DNA of 55,870 nt from Lachnospiraceae bacterium. Lineage in GTDB: Bacteria; Bacillota; Clostridia; Lachnospirales; Lachnospiraceae. The position numbers and the translations under genes are program-made. The stretch is taken from assembly GCA_017538995.1 (NCBI GenBank), contig JAFYHV010000103.1, positions 1 through 55,870 on the forward strand. Reading direction: 5' to 3'. Positions 19,006 to 26,939 of the stretch are shown here, one piece after another; position 1 is the first letter of the stretch; each line of letters begins with the position of its first letter. Under the pieces are notes generated by a model. That model did no database searches. It was not told the DNA's origin and saw only the letters and a list, made by a program, of their open reading frames with translations.

Positions 19006-19719
19006 ATGGAAAAGCAGAATCTTTCAGAAATTTTGAAAAACAATTCATATCCCGGAAGAGGTATCGTAATCGGTAAGAGCGCATGCGGTAAATATGCGGT
19101 AACGGCATATTTTATCATGGGCAGAAGTACCAATTCACGTAACCGTATCTTCGTGGAGGACGGAAACGGATTAAGAACACAGGCTTTCGATGAATCCAAA
19201 CTCGAGGATCCGAGCCTCATCATTTATGCTCCCGTCAGAGTACTTGGAAATAAAACTATCGTTACAAACGGCGATCAGACAGATACCATTTATGAAGGTA
19301 TGGATAAGCAGATGACATTCGAGCAGTCACTTCGTTCACGCTGCTACGAGCCCGATGCTCCCAACCTTACACCGAGAATTTCAGGTATTATGCATGTTGA
19401 AAACGGCAAATACAACTACGCACTTTCAATCTTGAAGAGCAACAACGGAAGAGAAGGCGCTCACAACCGTTTCACATTCGCATATGAAAATCCTTTCGCA
19501 GGCGAAGGTCACTTCATCCATACATACGAAAGCGACGGAAATCCCCTTCCTTCATTTGAAGGCGAACCTACATGGGTTGGAATCTCAGGCGACATCGATG
19601 CTTTCACAAACGAAGTATGGAACTCTTTAAATGAAGACAACAAGGTTTCATTATTTGTAAGATACATTGATATTGAGACAGGCAAATTCGAGACAAGAAT
19701 TGTTAATAAGAATAAATAG
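19006..19719 (+). CDS. IMP cyclohydrolase, PurO-like family
   Basis: The 237-residue protein resembles the PurO-type IMP cyclohydrolase family (PF07826), first known from archaea, which closes FAICAR to IMP in the last step of purine synthesis. Visible features are the N-terminal NNSYPGRGIVIGKS, the stretch FIMGRSTNSRNRIF and a late EPTWVGISGDIDAF. The neighbour encodes a stand-alone AICAR transformylase 16 bp downstream, and together they would replace bifunctional PurH. AAGGAG lies upstream of the ATG. The family call is from memory of conserved segments. Confidence 0.82.
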   Translation: MEKQNLSEILKNNSYPGRGIVIGKSACGKYAVTAYFIMGRSTNSRNRIFVEDGNGLRTQAFDESKLEDPSLIIYAPVRVLGNKTIVTNGDQTDTIYEGMDKQMTFEQSLRSRCYEPDAPNLTPRISGIMHVENGKYNYALSILKSNNGREGAHNRFTFAYENPFAGEGHFIHTYESDGNPLPSFEGEPTWVGISGDIDAFTNEVWNSLNEDNKVSLFVRYIDIETGKFETRIVNKNK

Positions 19720-19735
19720 TTTTAAGGAGTAAATT

Positions 19736-20911
19736 ATGAAAGAACTTGAACTTAAGTACGGTTGTAACCCCAACCAGAAGCCCAGCAAGATTTTTGTAAA
19801 TGACGGAAGAGAACTTCCCATCACCGTATTAAACGGCAAGCCCGGATACATCAACTTCATGGATGCATTCAACGGCTGGCAGCTCGTAAAAGAATTAAAA
19901 GAAGCAACAGGTCTTCCCGCAGCTACAAGTTTTAAGCATGTATCACCCGCAGGTGCTGCAGTAGGTCTTCCTTTAGATGACGTACTCGCAAAGATTTACT
20001 GGGTAGACGATTTAGGCGAACTTTCACCCCTTGCATGCGCATACGCTAGAGCAAGAGGCGCAGACAGAATGTCAAGCTTCGGTGATTTCATTTCACTTTC
20101 AGATATTTGTGACGTTTCCACAGCAAAGATTATCAAGAGAGAGGTTTCCGACGGCGTTATCGCTCCCGGATACGAGCCTGAAGCACTTGAAATCTTAAAA
20201 GCCAAAAAGGGCGGTAACTACAACGTTATCCAGATCGATCCCGATTACAAGCCCGAACCCATTGAGCACAAGGACGTATTCGGTATCACTTTCGAGCAGG
20301 GCAGAAACGAATTCAAGATCAACAATGAACTTTTAAGCGAGATCGTTACTAAGAACAAGGAACTTCCCGACCTTGCAAAGATTGACCTTATCATTTCACT
20401 TATTACATTAAAATATACACAGTCCAACTCTGTTTGCTTCGCAAAGGGCGGACAGGCAATCGGTATCGGTGCAGGACAGCAGTCCAGAGTTCACTGTACA
20501 AGACTTGCAGGCAGCAAGGCTGACAACTGGATGCTTCGTCAGTGTCCCAAGGTACTTGAGCTTCAGTTCGTAGACGGACTCGGCCGTGCAGACAGAGACA
20601 ACGCAATTGATAACTACATCGGTGACGAACTTGACTGTCTCGCTGAAGGCAACTGGCAGAAGATTTTCAAGGTTAAACCCGAAATCTTTACCAAAGAAGA
20701 AAAGAGAGCATGGCTCGATCAGATGACCGACGTTGCACTCGGTTCAGACGCATTCTTCCCCTTCTCGGACAACATCGAGAGAGCAAAGAAGAGCGGCGTT
20801 AAGTATATCGCAGAGCCCGGCGGATCAGTAAGAGACGACCTCGTTATCGAATGTGCCGACAAGTACGGCATGGTAATGTGCTTCACAAAGATGAGACTGT
20901 TCCATCATTAA
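19736..20911 (+). CDS. AICAR transformylase, stand-alone (PurH C-terminal-type domain)
   Basis: The 391-residue enzyme should formylate AICAR with 10-formyl-tetrahydrofolate to give FAICAR. The catalytic Lys67-His68 pair lies in [13 protein letters not shown], and further signatures are [32 protein letters not shown] and [11 protein letters not shown]. Normal bacterial PurH is about 510 residues with an N-terminal cyclohydrolase (MGS-fold) domain; that domain is missing here and a PurO-type enzyme is encoded just upstream. The start is set by AAGGAG at 19723-19728. The lipoprotein gene begins 1 bp after the stop. Confidence 0.93.
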   Translation: MKELELKYGCNPNQKPSKIFVNDGRELPITVLNGKPGYINFMDAFNGWQLVKELKEATGLPAATSFKHVSPAGAAVGLPLDDVLAKIYWVDDLGELSPLACAYARARGADRMSSFGDFISLSDICDVSTAKIIKREVSDGVIAPGYEPEALEILKAKKGGNYNVIQIDPDYKPEPIEHKDVFGITFEQGRNEFKINNELLSEIVTKNKELPDLAKIDLIISLITLKYTQSNSVCFAKGGQAIGIGAGQQSRVHCTRLAGSKADNWMLRQCPKVLELQFVDGLGRADRDNAIDNYIGDELDCLAEGNWQKIFKVKPEIFTKEEKRAWLDQMTDVALGSDAFFPFSDNIERAKKSGVKYIAEPGGSVRDDLVIECADKYGMVMCFTKMRLFHH

Positions 20912-20912
20912 T

Positions 20913-21965
20913 ATGAAAATTAAAAGATTTCTCTGTTCGTTCTTAATTGCAATTTCTTTCTGTGCATTATGTGCGTGTGAAAAAAAGGACGAAACAGACT
21001 ATGTTACAATTGGATATGAAAAGCTCGAGGAGCCCGATTATGCATCTGCAGAGCAGAATTTCAGGCAGGCCATTGAGCAGGATAAAAACCTGACCATGGC
21101 ATACAGAGGACTTGGAATCTGCTATATGAACAAGGGTGACTACGAAAGCGCCATTGAGGCTTTCAAGACTGCTCTTGCGGAAGACGGTGCAACACCCGAT
21201 GATATTGATTACGATATCAATTACTATGTCGGTGTCTGCTATCATAAGCTCGGCAAATACGAGGATGCAAAGGCAAGATACGATGCAATCATTGCGTTAA
21301 GACCGCGTGAGGTTGATGCGTATATGCAGCGTGCGGCGGAATATCTCTATTTACAGGACGTGGATTCAGCCTGCACGGATTTCGAGAAAGCTCTTTCTCT
21401 TAAAAAGAAGGACTACACGCTTTACATCGATATCTACAATCTGCTCGCGGAAACCGGCTTCCAGCCCTATGGTGTGGATTATCTTAATGATGCTTTAAAC
21501 AAGTACGACCGAAACATGTCGGACTACGACAAGGGCTACATCAACTACTGCCTCGGCAATTACTCGACCGCCAAGAACTATCTTGAACAGGCGAGAACCG
21601 GCGGTAACAAGAGCGAAGAAGTGCTTCTTTTACTTGGAAAATGCTACGAGGAACTCGACGATACGGCATTTGCCATCAATATATATAATAAGTATCTCGA
21701 GACAAATCCCGACGCAGGTGTGTACAATCAGCTGGCCGTGGCACTCATAGATCAGGGCAGATATGAGGAAGCTCTTGAGGCTGTGGTAAACGGTTTGGAG
21801 ATCGATACCAACGAGGCACACCAGCAGCTTTTGTATAACAGAATTGTGGCATACGAATATCTTGGGGAATTTGAGAAGGCAAGGGACCTTTGTGCACAAT
21901 ATCTTGTGGATTATCCCTCGGATGAGAACATGGCGAGAGAGTATGACTTCTTAAAGACTCGATAA
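20913..21965 (+). CDS. Tetratricopeptide-repeat lipoprotein
   Basis: The 350-residue protein has a lipoprotein signal, with the lipid-modified cysteine probably Cys22 in ALCAC. From about residue 35 onward it consists of 34-residue TPR helices, with repeating patterns such as AYRGLGICYMNKGDYESAIEAF and YYVGVCYHKLGKYEDAKARY. TPR arrays bind other proteins, so a scaffold or assembly role on the outer face of the membrane is likely. It begins 1 bp after the purine gene, without its own clear ribosome binding site, and is followed by a terminator, so it ends this operon. A link to purine metabolism is not evident. Confidence 0.85.
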   Translation: MKIKRFLCSFLIAISFCALCACEKKDETDYVTIGYEKLEEPDYASAEQNFRQAIEQDKNLTMAYRGLGICYMNKGDYESAIEAFKTALAEDGATPDDIDYDINYYVGVCYHKLGKYEDAKARYDAIIALRPREVDAYMQRAAEYLYLQDVDSACTDFEKALSLKKKDYTLYIDIYNLLAETGFQPYGVDYLNDALNKYDRNMSDYDKGYINYCLGNYSTAKNYLEQARTGGNKSEEVLLLLGKCYEELDDTAFAINIYNKYLETNPDAGVYNQLAVALIDQGRYEEALEAVVNGLEIDTNEAHQQLLYNRIVAYEYLGEFEKARDLCAQYLVDYPSDENMAREYDFLKTR

Positions 21966-21984
21966 TTATGTAAACTAAAATACG

Positions 21985-22019
21985 AATGCATCCCTATTTT
22001 AAAGGGGATGCATTTTTTT
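21985..22019 (+). terminator. Intrinsic terminator after the TPR lipoprotein gene
   Basis: A 10-bp perfect stem, AATGCATCCC (21985-21994) with GGGATGCATT (22005-22014), is followed by a run of seven T. Confidence 0.88.
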
Positions 22020-22049
22020 AGTTATGTAAATTTGTGCAAACCTTACAAA

Positions 22050-22065
22050 CAACTATATATTGTGT
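22050..22065. promoter_or_regulatory. NrdR box 1
   Basis: CAACTATATATTGTGT matches the NrdR consensus ACACTATATATAGTGT at 13 of 16 positions. NrdR is the ATP/dATP-sensing repressor of ribonucleotide reductase genes and binds two such boxes on the same DNA face. Confidence 0.75.
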
Positions 22066-22080
22066 TTGTAAAAAATTTCA

Positions 22081-22096
22081 GGCAAATATATAGTGG
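22081..22096. promoter_or_regulatory. NrdR box 2
   Basis: The right half, TATATAGTGG, matches the NrdR consensus at 9 of 10 positions; the left half is degenerate. It starts 31 bp after box 1, the three-helical-turn spacing typical of NrdR operators. Confidence 0.65.
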
Positions 22097-22103
22097 TTTT
22101 TCG

Positions 22104-22132
22104 TTGACATTACAAAGGGGTGATGTTACAAT
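22104..22132 (+). promoter_or_regulatory. Sigma-A promoter of nrdD
   Basis: TTGACA (22104-22109), a perfect -35, and TACAAT (22127-22132) are separated by 17 bp. RNA would start near 22139, 43 nt before the nrdD ATG. The NrdR boxes lie directly upstream of the -35. Confidence 0.75.
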
Positions 22133-22181
22133 GGATTCAATCGGCGCAAAGCCCTAAAGAATTGTGTTGGAGGAATGAAAA

Positions 22182-24683
22182 ATGTTTGGTGTAATTAAAA
22201 GAGACGGCGAAAAAACTGATTTTAATATTGAGAAAATCAAGGATGCCATAAAGAAGGCATTTGACGCCACAAGTGTACAGTACAGTGAAGATATCATTGA
22301 TCTTCTTGCTCTTCGTGTTACCGCTGATTTTCAGTCGAAGATTAAAGAAGGTTATGTTCATGTCGAGGATATCCAGGACTCAGTAGAGAAGATTCTCGAG
22401 CAGTCAGGCTACGCAGAAGCTGCAAAGGCATTCATCCTTTATCGTAAGCAGCGTGAAAAAATGCGTAACTTAAAGTCAACAATCCTTGACTATAAAGACG
22501 TTGTAAATTCATATGTTAAAGTAGAAGACTGGAGAGTTAAGGAAAACGCTACAGTTACATATTCCGTAGGTGGTCTTATCCTTTCCAACTCCGGTGCAGT
22601 TACCGCTAACTACTGGCTTTCGGAAATTTATGATGAAGAAATCGCTGAAGCTCATCGTAATGCCGATATCCACATTCATGACCTTTCCATGCTTACAGGT
22701 TACTGTGCAGGCTGGTCATTAAAACAGCTCATAAAAGAAGGCTTAGGCGGAATTCCCGGAAAAATTACATCAGCTCCCGCTTCACATCTTTCGGTTCTCT
22801 GTAACCAGATGGTTAACTTCCTCGGTATCATGCAGAATGAATGGGCAGGCGCTCAGGCATTCTCATCATTCGACACATATCTTGCTCCTTTCGTAAAAGT
22901 AGACAACCTTACATACGATGAAGTTAAGAAGTGCATCGAGTCCTTCATCTACGGTGTAAACACACCTTCAAGATGGGGTACACAGGCACCTTTCACCAAC
23001 ATTACTCTTGACTGGACAGTTCCTTCGGACCTTGCAAACGAAAAAGCACTTGTAGGCGGCAAAGAAATGGATTTCACATACGCTGACTGCAAGGATGAAA
23101 TGGATATGATCAATCGTGCATTCCTTGAGACAATGATCGAAGGTGATGCAAACGGCAGAGGATTCCAGTATCCTATCCCTACATATTCAATTACAGAAGA
23201 TTTTGACTGGTCAGACAGACTTAACAACAAGCTTCTCTTTGATATGACCGCCAAGTACGGTACACCTTACTTCTCAAACTACATCAACTCCGATATGAAG
23301 CCTTCGGACGTTCGTTCCATGTGCTGCAGACTTCGTCTTGATTTAAGAGAATTAAGAAAGAAAACCGGCGGTTTCTTCGGTTCAGGCGAATCAACAGGTT
23401 CTGTAGGTGTTGTTACAATCAACATGCCTCGTATCGCATACCTTGCATCAGATCCCGAAGATTTCTACAAGAGACTTGATCGTATCATGGATATCTCCGC
23501 AAGATCCTTAAAGCTTAAGAGAGGCGTTATTTCAAGACTTCTCGACGAAGGCTTATATCCTTATACAAAGAGATACTTAGGCAACTTTGACAACCACTTC
23601 TCAACCATCGGTCTTATCGGTATGAACGAAGTTGGTCTTAACGCTAAGTGGCTCGGCCATGATATGACAAACAAGGATACCCAGGAATTCACCAAGGATG
23701 TCCTTAATCATATGAGAAACCGTCTCTCCGATTATCAGGAACAGTACGGCGATCTTTACAACCTTGAAGCAACTCCCGCAGAGTCCACATCTTACCGTCT
23801 TGCAAAGCACGATCGTAAGAGATGGCCGGACATCAAGACAGCAGGTAAAGAAGGCGATACACCTTACTACACCAACTCATCACATCTTCCTGTAGACTTT
23901 ACAGACGATGTATTTGATGCACTTGATATCCAGGACGAACTTCAGACACTTTATACTTCAGGTACAGTATTCCATGCATTCTTAGGCGAGAAGCTTCCCG
24001 ACTGGAAGGCAGCAGCTAAGCTTGTTCGTACAATAGCTGAAAACTACAAGCTTCCTTACTACACAATGTCTCCTACATATTCAATCTGTAAGAACCACGG
24101 TTACCTTGCAGGTGAGCAGGATACATGTCCCGACTGCGGATGCAAGACAGAAGTTTACTCACGTATCACAGGTTACTACAGACCCGTTCAGAACTGGAAC
24201 GACGGTAAGCTTCAGGAGTTCAAGAACAGAAAAGAATACGATATCAACCTTTCTCTTACCAAATCGGAAGATTTAGGAAACAAAGGTCAGAACATTTCGG
24301 CAACAGTTAATGTGGCAGAGCCCGTAAATGATACAGTTGCTCCCGAAAACGTTCAGGCACCCACAGAAAACGTTAATCCCGCATACGCAGATTTATTCGG
24401 TGTTTCAAATGCAGCTCCTGCAGCAAGCGCAGCACCCGCTGATGACAGCACGGTAATCTTATTTACCACCAAGACCTGTCCTAACTGTGCAATTGCCAAG
24501 GATTACTTGGGAGACCTTCCCTACAAGTTAATTGATGCTCTTGAACAGCCCGATCTTGCAAGAAAGTACGGCGTTCAGATGGCTCCCACACTTGTAGTTG
24601 ACAAGGGCGGCGACATTGTTAAATATGTCCGCGCTTCAGAAATCAAGAAATACGTTGATGAAAAGAAGGGCGTGATTGCATAA
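22182..24683 (+). CDS. nrdD: Anaerobic ribonucleoside-triphosphate reductase with fused C-terminal redoxin
   Basis: The 833-residue class III reductase makes deoxynucleotides without oxygen through a glycyl radical. An ATP-cone covers about residues 1-95. SMCCRLRLDL (Cys381-Cys382) lies in the catalytic barrel. A zinc site is formed by Cys636, Cys649, Cys652 and Cys654, and the radical glycine is Gly664 in RITGYYRPVQNW. After an Ala/Pro/Val-rich linker (about 705-755) comes a glutaredoxin-like domain with Cys766-Pro-Asn-Cys769 and APTLVV. Classical NrdD ends near the radical site, so this tail suggests built-in thiol reduction. GGAGG precedes the start. The NrdG activase gene is not adjacent. 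Confidence 0.95.
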   Translation: MFGVIKRDGEKTDFNIEKIKDAIKKAFDATSVQYSEDIIDLLALRVTADFQSKIKEGYVHVEDIQDSVEKILEQSGYAEAAKAFILYRKQREKMRNLKSTILDYKDVVNSYVKVEDWRVKENATVTYSVGGLILSNSGAVTANYWLSEIYDEEIAEAHRNADIHIHDLSMLTGYCAGWSLKQLIKEGLGGIPGKITSAPASHLSVLCNQMVNFLGIMQNEWAGAQAFSSFDTYLAPFVKVDNLTYDEVKKCIESFIYGVNTPSRWGTQAPFTNITLDWTVPSDLANEKALVGGKEMDFTYADCKDEMDMINRAFLETMIEGDANGRGFQYPIPTYSITEDFDWSDRLNNKLLFDMTAKYGTPYFSNYINSDMKPSDVRSMCCRLRLDLRELRKKTGGFFGSGESTGSVGVVTINMPRIAYLASDPEDFYKRLDRIMDISARSLKLKRGVISRLLDEGLYPYTKRYLGNFDNHFSTIGLIGMNEVGLNAKWLGHDMTNKDTQEFTKDVLNHMRNRLSDYQEQYGDLYNLEATPAESTSYRLAKHDRKRWPDIKTAGKEGDTPYYTNSSHLPVDFTDDVFDALDIQDELQTLYTSGTVFHAFLGEKLPDWKAAAKLVRTIAENYKLPYYTMSPTYSICKNHGYLAGEQDTCPDCGCKTEVYSRITGYYRPVQNWNDGKLQEFKNRKEYDINLSLTKSEDLGNKGQNISATVNVAEPVNDTVAPENVQAPTENVNPAYADLFGVSNAAPAASAAPADDSTVILFTTKTCPNCAIAKDYLGDLPYKLIDALEQPDLARKYGVQMAPTLVVDKGGDIVKYVRASEIKKYVDEKKGVIA

Positions 24684-25607
24684 ATGATACAGAAGCTTAT
24701 TGACAATATCGTAAGTAAAGATGCTCCCATTGTGGTGGGACTCGATCCCAATCCCAAATTTATCCCGATGGATATAATGAGCGAATGCATTGAAGCATAC
24801 GGCGCAAACCTTAAAGGTATTGCAGAAGCCGTATGGCTCTTCAACAAAGCTATCGTGGATGCGGTATATGATTTAATCCCCGCAGTTAAGCCTCAGATAG
24901 CAATGTATGAGCAGTTCGGTGTTCCGGGCGTTGAAGTATTCAAAAGAACCGTTGATTACTGTAAGTCAAAAGACTTAATAGTAATCGGAGATGTTAAAAG
25001 AGGCGATATCGGCTCAACATCGCAGGCATATGCGATAGGACATCTCGGCAAAATAGAAGTCTGCGGACAGAAGTTCGCTCCCTTCGATGAAGACTTTGCA
25101 ACTGTTAACCCTTATCTCGGAACTGACGGCGTAAAGCCTTTCGTGGATGTATGTAAGGAAAACGACAGAGGAATCTTCGTACTTGTTAAAACATCCAATC
25201 CGAGTTCAGGCGAATTCCAGGATCGAATCATTGACGGCAAACCTCTTTACGAGCATGTTGCTGACAAGGTTAACGAGTGGGGTGCTGACTGCATGGACGG
25301 CGAATACAGCAATGTAGGTGCGGTAGTCGGTGCAACATATCCCGAGCAGGGAAAGATTTTAAGAGAAAAGATGCCCAAGACCTTTATCTTAGTTCCCGGT
25401 TACGGAGCACAGGGTGGCAAAGGCGCAGACCTTGTTCACTTCTTTAACAAGGACGGACTTGGTGCCATCATCAATTCCTCGAGAGGAATCATAGCAGCAT
25501 ATCAGAGTCCCAACTATCCGGGATACGGCGAAAAGAATTTTGCCGATGCCTCAAGACAGGCAGTCATCGATATGAAAGAAGATATAAAATCAGCTCTCGG
25601 CAAATAA
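24684..25607 (+). CDS. pyrF: Orotidine 5'-phosphate decarboxylase, long (type 2) form
   Basis: The 307-residue enzyme converts OMP to UMP, the last step of de novo pyrimidine synthesis. The catalytic tetrad region reads GDVKRGDIGST with Asp103, Lys105 and Asp108; VGLDPNP at 18-24 and the phosphate-gripping GYGAQGGKGAD are also present. The length identifies the longer PyrF2 group found in actinobacteria, Myxococcus and many Clostridia, not the 240-residue E. coli form. The ATG follows the nrdD stop directly, so the two nucleotide genes are coupled. A terminator follows. Confidence 0.93.
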   Translation: MIQKLIDNIVSKDAPIVVGLDPNPKFIPMDIMSECIEAYGANLKGIAEAVWLFNKAIVDAVYDLIPAVKPQIAMYEQFGVPGVEVFKRTVDYCKSKDLIVIGDVKRGDIGSTSQAYAIGHLGKIEVCGQKFAPFDEDFATVNPYLGTDGVKPFVDVCKENDRGIFVLVKTSNPSSGEFQDRIIDGKPLYEHVADKVNEWGADCMDGEYSNVGAVVGATYPEQGKILREKMPKTFILVPGYGAQGGKGADLVHFFNKDGLGAIINSSRGIIAAYQSPNYPGYGEKNFADASRQAVIDMKEDIKSALGK

Positions 25608-25619
25608 GAAAATTCAGGT

Positions 25620-25660
25620 GCCGGAAGAACGTAAAATGCGTTCTTCCGGCTCATTTTTTT
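25620..25660 (+). terminator. Intrinsic terminator after pyrF
   Basis: GCCGGAAGAACG (25620-25631) pairs perfectly with CGTTCTTCCGGC (25639-25650) over 12 bp. A run of seven T follows at 25654-25660. Confidence 0.9.
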
Positions 25661-25661
25661 C

Positions 25662-25690
25662 TTGCAAAAAGCGCTGTAAACCAATAAAAT
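25662..25690 (+). promoter_or_regulatory. Promoter predicted to give a leaderless acyltransferase mRNA
   Basis: TTGCAA (25662-25667) and TAAAAT (25685-25690) are 17 bp apart. The start codon ATG lies at 25697, only 6 nt after the -10, so transcription would start on or next to the A of ATG. There is no Shine-Dalgarno sequence. Confidence 0.5.
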
Positions 25691-25696
25691 TGAATT

Positions 25697-26881
25697 ATGG
25701 GGCGCACACAAGATATAGGGAACGTAAAAGCATACAAATCTGACTTAAGAAAATACGAATTTGTCAAAAATGTTATCGTTCCTTTTGTTAAATCTAAATT
25801 TAATTTTAAGGTCGAAAATCGGTATAAAATGCCTGATGTGCCGTTTATCGCAATTTCCAACCATGTTACCAACCTTGACATGGTCTGGCTTGCTTTGTCG
25901 ATAGACAAACATCTATATTTTGTGGCCGGAGAGCAGGTCGTAAGAAAAGGAATCGGGGGAAAACTGGTCAACTGGACCTTCCATCCGATTGTGCGTGAAA
26001 AAGCCACCGTCGGACTCTCAACAGTCGTCGAAATGAAGAAGCATCTTCAGGCCGGACACAATGTCGGACTCTTTGCCGAGGGTGTCAGATCGGCGGACGG
26101 CCTTTCCAATAAAATTGTTCCTTCAAGTGCGGCCGTTCTTAAAAAACTCGGCTTCACTGTAGTCACTTTTAAAATTCACGGCGGATTTTTCACATCGCCC
26201 AGATGGTCATCGGATGTAAGACGCGGAAAGATGACCTGCGAACTGGTCAATATTTATTCACCCGAAGAACTTAACAAAATGAGCGTCGACGAGTTTGATA
26301 AGGCTTTAAATGACGATATTTTCGAAGACGCATACGCATATAACGAAATCCATAAAATACCTTTTAAGAGCAAAAAACTTGCCGAAGGCATTGAATTTGA
26401 ACTTGTAATGTGTCCTAAATGCAAAAAAATGGCCACAATAAAATCAAAGAAAGATACCTTTTTTTGTGACTGCGGCTTAAAAGGGTTGTATAATGAATAC
26501 GGTATGTTAAGTGTGGAGGGATTTGATTTTAAAACAATTCCCGAATGGGACACCTGGCAGAAAAAGGAAATCGACGCGCTTACCTTTGAAGACGGAGAGA
26601 TAATTCTTTCGCATCCAAACCAGCGCATGACAGAGATTTCCAAAGATCATACCGAGAAGGTTGTCGGCGAAGGAGCCCTGATTTTAAAGAACGATTCGGT
26701 AGCTGTAGGCGACAAAGTTATACCGTTTAACGAAATAAGAGACTGTGATATTTTCTATCACGGATTTCTTTTGATTTCTACAAAAGACAAAAAATATTAC
26801 GAGATTTCAAACCCGGACTCAAAATTCCCCGGATATCTTTACAAACTGATTATTAAAAGATATCTCGGCGACACGAAATAA
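25697..26881 (+). CDS. PlsC-like 1-acylglycerol-3-phosphate acyltransferase with zinc ribbon
   Basis: The 394-residue protein has the LPLAT acyltransferase motifs: SNHVTNLD with His56 and Asp61, then GLFAEGVRSADG in place of the common FPEGTRS, then HPIVREK. These enzymes add an acyl chain to lysophosphatidate in membrane lipid synthesis. After about residue 230 comes a zinc-ribbon-like segment with Cys239, Cys242, Cys257 and Cys259, and then about 135 residues of unknown fold with a PH-like strand pattern. The extra C-terminal part is larger than in PlsC proper (about 240 residues), so the acceptor may differ. The start has no ribosome binding site. Confidence 0.8.
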   Translation: MGRTQDIGNVKAYKSDLRKYEFVKNVIVPFVKSKFNFKVENRYKMPDVPFIAISNHVTNLDMVWLALSIDKHLYFVAGEQVVRKGIGGKLVNWTFHPIVREKATVGLSTVVEMKKHLQAGHNVGLFAEGVRSADGLSNKIVPSSAAVLKKLGFTVVTFKIHGGFFTSPRWSSDVRRGKMTCELVNIYSPEELNKMSVDEFDKALNDDIFEDAYAYNEIHKIPFKSKKLAEGIEFELVMCPKCKKMATIKSKKDTFFCDCGLKGLYNEYGMLSVEGFDFKTIPEWDTWQKKEIDALTFEDGEIILSHPNQRMTEISKDHTEKVVGEGALILKNDSVAVGDKVIPFNEIRDCDIFYHGFLLISTKDKKYYEISNPDSKFPGYLYKLIIKRYLGDTK

Positions 26882-26939
26882 ACGGATTATTTTCTGCGAA
26901 AGCAGATTATATAAATTTTAGAAAATGAGGATTAAATGA

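Noticed and set aside
22020..22181. Riboswitch in the nrdD leader
   Set aside because: The leader is only about 43 nt from the promoter found, and its upstream part is explained by NrdR boxes; no riboswitch core was recognised.
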